Shown here: piece after piece, positions 59,577-64,000 of the stretch
How positions within the stretch are numbered: the first letter of the stretch is position 1
Layout of the letters: every line of letters begins with the position of its first letter
Source of the DNA: Pseudomonas sp. PB101
GTDB lineage: Bacteria > Pseudomonadota > Gammaproteobacteria > Pseudomonadales > Pseudomonadaceae
Direction: 5' to 3'
DNA: 64,000 nt
Assembly (NCBI RefSeq): GCF_009764265.1
Contig: NZ_RWIR01000079.1
Location: 1 to 64,000, forward strand
Notes under the pieces: generated by a model
Told to the model about the DNA's origin: nothing
The model's input: the letters and a program-made list of their open reading frames with translations, nothing else
Database searches by the model: none
Made by a program: the position numbers and the translations under genes

Positions 59577-60002
59577 TCAGTAATTCAGGCGCTTCTGAAA
59601 AAAGAAGTGCTTGTGCCCCGGCGGATAGTCGGCAATGTGCCCGATCTCGCTGTACCCGCACTTCTTGTAGAACTCCGGCGCCTGGAATTCAAAGGTGTCG
59701 AGCCACAGTCCGACGCAGCGCCGTTCCCGCGCCAGGTCCTCGGCCATCTGCATCAGCTTCGAACCCAGCCCCTGTCCCCGCGCCTGCTCCGGCACCACCA
59801 GCAAATCGATGTACAGCCACTGGTAAAACAACCGGCCATGCAGGCCGCCGAGGATCTCGTCGTTGTCGTCGCGCACCAGCAAGGCGACGTGCTCGGGCAC
59901 GTTACCTTCGGCCTTCGAGCCGTTGTACGCGCGCAATGGCTTGAGGATGGCCTGGCGTTGTTCTTCCGTGGGTTTTTGCGACAGTTCGATACGCAGGTTC
60001 AT
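59577..60002 (-). CDS. GNAT family N-acetyltransferase
   Basis: 141-aa acetyltransferase. The acetyl-CoA loop QARGQGLGSKLM and the C-terminal EFYKKCGYSEIG are clear; DLLVVPEQARGQG marks motif A. The substrate is unknown; the look is of YjhQ/PhnO-like general GNATs. The ATG at 60002 was chosen; upstream codons are not homologous. Confidence 0.9.
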   Translation of the reverse strand: MNLRIELSQKPTEEQRQAILKPLRAYNGSKAEGNVPEHVALLVRDDNDEILGGLHGRLFYQWLYIDLLVVPEQARGQGLGSKLMQMAEDLARERRCVGLWLDTFEFQAPEFYKKCGYSEIGHIADYPPGHKHFFFQKRLNY

Positions 60003-60148
60003 GGCTATATCCCTATGGCATTGAAGCCGAAGCCTATCCCGGTCGCAACGAATGTTCCATCCCCGGAAAAGTTGAACCGTGGCCAACGCGCGGCTGTCAT
60101 TGCTTAAGACGCGTCACTCCGGAACGCAGCTGATGAGGACAACGCCCT

Positions 60149-60586
60149 GTGAACATCTTTGAAGCCTTGCGCGAAAGCCATGAACGCCAACGTACTTACG
60201 CCAAGGCGCTGATCCATACCAGCGGCGATACGCCTGAGCGGGTCGAGGCGTACAAGCAACTCAAGTCCGAGCTGCAGGCTCATGAAACGGCCGAAGAGCG
60301 GCACTTCTACATCCCGCTGATGGAGTTCGACAACGGTGTCGACCTCAGCCGCCATGCCATCTCCGAGCATCACGAAATGGACGAAATGATGGAAGAACTG
60401 GACGGCACCGAGATGTCCAGCCCGGCCTGGCTGGCGACCGCGAAAAAACTTTCGGAAAAGGTTCACCACCACCTGAAGGAAGAGGAGCAGAAGTTCTTCC
60501 AGATGGCCGGCAAACTGCTCGACGACAAGCAGAAAGAGACGCTGGCCGGGCAATATGAGAAGGAGTACAAGGCGCAGCTTGCCTGA
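60149..60586 (+). CDS. Hemerythrin-like domain protein
   Basis: 145-aa four-helix bundle. Metal-ligand pattern: HERQR near the N-terminus, HETAEERHFY (about 50-59), ISEHHEMDEMM (about 71-81), and HHHLKEEEQKFF (about 106-117), the HHE cation-binding spacing. Likely a di-iron protein for oxygen, NO or iron stress; exact role unknown. Starts at GTG with AGGA upstream. Confidence 0.85.
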   Translation: MNIFEALRESHERQRTYAKALIHTSGDTPERVEAYKQLKSELQAHETAEERHFYIPLMEFDNGVDLSRHAISEHHEMDEMMEELDGTEMSSPAWLATAKKLSEKVHHHLKEEEQKFFQMAGKLLDDKQKETLAGQYEKEYKAQLA

Positions 60587-60609
60587 AGGCCAACCCTGCT
60601 GGAACACCA

Positions 60610-61122
60610 TCAAAAGCCTGGCAGGCGTGCCGTGCCGGGCCTTTGCCAACCCTCCAGTGTGAGCAGCAGCTCCTTGGCCTCCAGCCCCCCGGCAAACCCG
60701 GTCAACTGGCCTGACATACCGATCACCCGGTGACACGGCGCCACGATCGAAATCGGATTCTTGCCGTTCGCCGCGCCCACCGCCCTGACCGCCGCCGGGT
60801 TGCCGATCTGCTCGGCGATCTGGCTGTAGCTGCGGGTCTCGCCGAACGGGATGGTCAGCAGCGCCGCCCAGACCTTCTGCTGAAATGGTGTGCCGGCAAA
60901 ATCCAGCTCCAGGTCGAAACGATCCCGGGTGCCGGAAAAATATTCGCGCAACTGCGCAGCCGTGCGCACCAGGATCGGGTTGTCCGGCGCCTCGCTCATC
61001 GGGCCGAGGCGCACCCGCCCGGGTTTGTCGTTTTCCCAGAGGATGGCTGCCAGTCGCGAGCCGTTCGCCACCAGCTTCAACTGGCCGACCGGGGATGCCA
61101 CGGTGATGCAGGTATAAGTCAT
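60610..61122 (-). CDS. ogt: Methylated-DNA--protein-cysteine methyltransferase
   Basis: Suicide repair enzyme for O6-alkylguanine, 170 aa. The acceptor cysteine lies in PCHRVIG, preceded by the helix-turn-helix that inserts the recognition arginine (AVRAVGAANGKNPI). Start at the ATG giving MTYTCITVASPVGQL; the longer frame adds 53 unrelated residues. It could equally be labelled ada-C; size and lack of an Ada N-domain favour Ogt. Confidence 0.92.
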   Translation of the reverse strand: MTYTCITVASPVGQLKLVANGSRLAAILWENDKPGRVRLGPMSEAPDNPILVRTAAQLREYFSGTRDRFDLELDFAGTPFQQKVWAALLTIPFGETRSYSQIAEQIGNPAAVRAVGAANGKNPISIVAPCHRVIGMSGQLTGFAGGLEAKELLLTLEGWQRPGTARLPGF

Positions 61123-61258
61123 GCCATGGCTCGCGGGAAATTGCTGAACAAGCGTTAAGGATACTGTCTCGACGGGGAGGCGCAATACGTATTCCCGACC
61201 ATACTTGCCTACTGCTTTTGATGCGTTCCCCTGTTCAATAACAAGAAGAGACCGACTC

Positions 61259-62986
61259 ATGAAGTACGAACCTTTTGCCAAATCGCTGATTGCGACCGCA
61301 TTGGCGCTCAGTTGCCTGACTGCTCATGCCGCCTCCGTGGCCCCGGCGACGGGCGAAAACGGCATGGTGGTGACGGCCCAGCACCTGGCCAGCCATGTCG
61401 GCGTGGATGTGCTCAAGAACGGCGGCAACGCCGTGGATGCGGCGGTCGCGGTCGGCTATGCGCTGGCGGTGGTCTATCCCGCGGCCGGCAACCTCGGCGG
61501 CGGCGGTTTCATGACCATTCAACTGGCGGACGGGCGCAAGACCTTCCTCGACTTCCGCGAAAAAGCGCCGCTGGCCGCCACCGCCAACATGTACCTGGAC
61601 AAGGAGGGCAACGTCGTTCCCGATCTGAGTACCCGTGGCCACCTGGCCGTGGGGGTGCCGGGCACCGTTTCGGGCATGGAACTGGCGCTGTCCAAGTACG
61701 GCACCAAGCCGCGCAAGGAAATCATCGCTCCGGCGATCAAGCTGGCCGAAGACGGTTTCGTCCTGGAGCAGGGTGATGTCGATCTGCTGGACTACGCCAC
61801 CGACGTGTTCAAGAAGGACATCAAGGATTCCGGCTCGATCTTCCTCAGCAACGGCGAGCCGATGCAGGTCGGCCAGAAGCTGGTGCAAAAGGACCTGAGC
61901 AAGACCCTGCGGGAAATCTCCGAGAAGGGCACCGACGGTTTCTATAAAGGCTGGGTGGCCGATGCCATCGTCACCTCCAGCCAGGCCAACAAGGGCATCA
62001 TCACCCAGGCCGACCTCGACAAATACAAGACCCGCGAACTGGCGCCCATCGAGTGTGACTACCGTGGCTACCACGTGGTCTCGGCACCGCCTCCGAGCTC
62101 CGGCGGCGTGGTGATCTGCGAGATCATGAACATCCTCGAAGGCTATCCGATGAAGGATCTGGGCTATCACTCGGCCCAGGGCATGCATTATCAGATCGAG
62201 GCGATGCGCCACGCCTACGTGGACCGCAACAGCTATCTGGGCGACCCGGATTTCGTGAAGAACCCGATTGCCCACCTGCTGGATAAAAACTACGCGACCA
62301 AGCTGCGCGACGCGATCAATCCGCAAAAAGCCGCGGTATCCAGTGAACTCAAGCCAGGCGTGGCGCCCCATGAAGGCAACAACACCACGCATTACTCCAT
62401 CGTCGACAAATGGGGCAACGCGGTGTCGGTCACCTACACCCTCAACGACTGGTTCGGCGCCGGCGTGATGGCGAGCAAGACCGGGGTCATCCTCAACGAT
62501 GAAATGGACGACTTCACCTCGAAAATCGGCGTGCCGAACATGTACGGCCTGGTGCAGGGCGAGGCCAATGCCATCGCCCCCGGCAAGGCGCCGCTGTCGT
62601 CCATGAGCCCGACCATCGTCACCAAGGACGGCAAAGTGGTGATGGTGGTCGGTACTCCGGGTGGCAGCCGCATCATCACCGCAACCTTGCTGACCATGCT
62701 CAACGTGATCGACTACGGCATGAACATCCAGGAAGCGGTGGATGCGCCACGGTTCCATCAGCAATGGCTGCCGGAGGAAACCAACCTGGAGGCCTTCACC
62801 ACCAGCCCGGACACGGTGAAAATCCTCGAAAGCTGGGGCCACAAGTTCGCCGGTCCCCAGGACGCCAACCACCTGGCGGCGATCCTGGTCGGCGCGCCAT
62901 CCCTGGGTGGCAAACCGGTCGGCAAAAACCGCTTCTACGGGGCGAACGATCCACGGCGCAATACCGGGTTGTCGCTGGGTTATTGA
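61259..62986 (+). CDS. ggt: Gamma-glutamyltransferase
   Basis: Periplasmic Ntn-hydrolase that cleaves the gamma-glutamyl bond of glutathione; 575 aa. Signal peptide of about 24 residues ending TAHAA. Self-processing releases the small subunit beginning at Thr376 in NTTHYS, the catalytic nucleophile; the large subunit contains LDFREKAP with the substrate-binding arginine. The GGSRIIT motif near the C-terminus is conserved. ATG at 61259 chosen. Confidence 0.95.
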   Translation: MKYEPFAKSLIATALALSCLTAHAASVAPATGENGMVVTAQHLASHVGVDVLKNGGNAVDAAVAVGYALAVVYPAAGNLGGGGFMTIQLADGRKTFLDFREKAPLAATANMYLDKEGNVVPDLSTRGHLAVGVPGTVSGMELALSKYGTKPRKEIIAPAIKLAEDGFVLEQGDVDLLDYATDVFKKDIKDSGSIFLSNGEPMQVGQKLVQKDLSKTLREISEKGTDGFYKGWVADAIVTSSQANKGIITQADLDKYKTRELAPIECDYRGYHVVSAPPPSSGGVVICEIMNILEGYPMKDLGYHSAQGMHYQIEAMRHAYVDRNSYLGDPDFVKNPIAHLLDKNYATKLRDAINPQKAAVSSELKPGVAPHEGNNTTHYSIVDKWGNAVSVTYTLNDWFGAGVMASKTGVILNDEMDDFTSKIGVPNMYGLVQGEANAIAPGKAPLSSMSPTIVTKDGKVVMVVGTPGGSRIITATLLTMLNVIDYGMNIQEAVDAPRFHQQWLPEETNLEAFTTSPDTVKILESWGHKFAGPQDANHLAAILVGAPSLGGKPVGKNRFYGANDPRRNTGLSLGY

Positions 62987-63055
62987 GGCTTGTGTCCGGA
63001 GGGGGACGGGCTTATGTTCGTCCCCTGATCCATCGACAAATCAAGGAAGGAAATC

Positions 63056-63589
63056 ATGACCACAGCATTGTTAATCATCGACGTCCAGCAGGCTTTGTGC
63101 TCCGGTGAGTACGAATGCTTCGAGATTGGACGGGTCATCAACACCATCAATGATCTTTCTGCCCGGGCGCGCAAGGCGGGAGTGCCCGTGGTGCTGATCC
63201 AGCATGAAGAAGCGGGCAGTCCGCTGGCGCATGGCGCTGCCGGCTGGCAACTGGCCGAAGGGCTGGAAACTTCACCCAAGGATCATCGCGTGGGCAAGAC
63301 CACCGGGGATTCGTTCTACCAGACCAACCTGCAAAAACTGTTGCCGAAAGAGGACTTCGAACGCCTGGTGATCTGCGGCCTGCAGACCGACTATTGCGTC
63401 AACGCCACCGTGCGCCAGGCCCTGACACTGGGCTACGACGTGGTGCTGGCGGGCGACGCGCATTCCACCGTCGACAACGGCAACCTGACCGCCGAAGACA
63501 TCATCGCCGAGCACAACAAGGACCTGGCGCACCTGACCGGTTCCGTGGCACGGATCGATGTAATACCGGCCAAGGACATCCATTTCTGA
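63056..63589 (+). CDS. Cysteine hydrolase (isochorismatase-like)
   Basis: 177-aa isochorismatase-fold hydrolase. Catalytic triad: Asp9 in LLIIDVQ, a lysine in VGKTTGDSFY, and Cys114 in QTDYCVNATVR, preceded by the cis-peptide region. The substrate is not identifiable; nicotinamidase, N-carbamoyl amidase or isochorismatase-like activity are all possible. Strong AAGGAAG site before the ATG. Confidence 0.9.
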   Translation: MTTALLIIDVQQALCSGEYECFEIGRVINTINDLSARARKAGVPVVLIQHEEAGSPLAHGAAGWQLAEGLETSPKDHRVGKTTGDSFYQTNLQKLLPKEDFERLVICGLQTDYCVNATVRQALTLGYDVVLAGDAHSTVDNGNLTAEDIIAEHNKDLAHLTGSVARIDVIPAKDIHF

Positions 63590-63604
63590 ACCCACCCCAT
63601 CCCC

Positions 63605-63895
63605 CCTGTGGGAGCACATTCAACATTGATATCGGCTGACCTACCGCCATCGCGGGCAAGCCCGCTCCCACAGTAATCCCGGTCGCTTGCAGATTTTGTG
63701 TACACCCACCAATCCTGTGGGAGCGAGCTTGCTCCGGGCGGCGTTCCGACGATGAGGTCAGCACATTCAACATTGATATCGGCTGACCTACCGCCATCGC
63801 GGGCAAGCCCGCTCCCACAGGGGTTGGTGGGTGTATGCAAAATCCGCGAACGACCGAAATCACTGTGGGAGCGGGCTTGCCCGCGATGGCGTCCT
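63605..63895. repeat. REP cluster with a 60-bp exact tandem-type duplication
   Basis: Several REP arms crowd here: GGGC-type arms ending at 63673, 63820 and starting near 63864, plus a CGAGC-like arm at 63715. The stretch 63614-63673 is repeated exactly at 63761-63820, covering a REP arm and its loop. The first REPIN has lost most of its left arm. Confidence 0.85.
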
Positions 63896-64000
63896 TACAG
63901 CCAGCATCAATTTCGGACCCGCCACCGCAGGCGGCACCACGCCGCCCAGCACCAGCCGGGTAATGGTGGCCGCCGCATTGGCGTAATCCTCATCCTGTGG
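63860..64000 (-). CDS. C-terminal end of a gene running off the right edge (possible TetR family)
   Basis: Minus-strand frame open from the window end for 46 codons. The part before the REP, ITRLVLGGVVPPAVAG, resembles the C-terminal helix of TetR-type regulators, but this is weak. The last residues (TPSRASPLPQ) come from a REP element, so the original stop seems to have been lost and replaced by one in the repeat. Confidence 0.4.
   Translation of the reverse strand, partial: PQDEDYANAAATITRLVLGGVVPPAVAGPKLMLAVRTPSRASPLPQ

Overview
The window is typical of the chromosome of a fluorescent-group Pseudomonas. It is GC-rich and full of pseudomonad REP/REPIN elements. Its gene order is the conserved one: nuoA-N, aceA, roxA, purB-hflD-mnmA-nudJ, idh/icd, cspD, clpS-clpA, infA, bpt-aat-trxB, ftsK-lolA-rarA-crcB-serS-cysG, tusDCBE. 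Names come from recognising protein motifs and gene order by eye; no database search was possible.

Layout. 266-6222 (+) is a six-gene ABC importer of the GlpSTPQUV glycerol type: two ATPases, two permeases, a DUF2160 membrane protein and a periplasmic binding protein. 6489-21426 (-) is the complete 13-gene respiratory complex I operon nuoA-N with fused nuoCD, read towards the importer and separated from it by two facing terminators with the same stem. 21979-27259 is an accessory insertion (below). 27127-28452 (-) is aceA, isocitrate lyase. 28929-35456 (-) holds a lone secretin-N-domain protein, a GNAT acetyltransferase, roxA, purB, hflD, mnmA and nudJ. 35654-39629 holds the two divergent isocitrate dehydrogenases, monomeric idh and dimeric icd, so three enzymes acting on isocitrate lie within 13 kb. 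39710-45881 holds cspD, the ClpS-ClpA protease adaptor and unfoldase, infA, the N-degron transferases bpt and aat, and trxB. Bpt, Aat, ClpS and ClpA together form the N-end-rule route. 46188-53817 (+) is ftsK-lolA-rarA-crcB-serS-cysG. 53949-58947 (-) holds a glutathionyl-hydroquinone reductase, tusDCB-tusE with ybiB, a YoaK-type membrane protein, and a small HTH/DUF6388 pair. 59096-64000 holds a lipoprotein, a second GNAT, a hemerythrin-like protein, ogt, ggt, a cysteine hydrolase and the tail of a gene running off the right edge.

The most unusual part is 21979-27259. About 231 bp comprising the last 43 codons of aceA plus its terminator occur twice, 5,049 bp apart. Between the copies lie the 3' remnant of a short-chain dehydrogenase gene, a possible leucine-rich leader peptide with alternative RNA pairings, an MFS transporter gene, and a complete second leucyl-tRNA synthetase gene. 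The ordinary pseudomonad leuS is not expected at this locus. An efflux pump plus a spare LeuRS suggests a resistance or immunity cassette against a LeuRS-targeting antibiotic; this is inference, but specific and testable.

No tRNA, rRNA, CRISPR array, integrase or transposase gene was seen.
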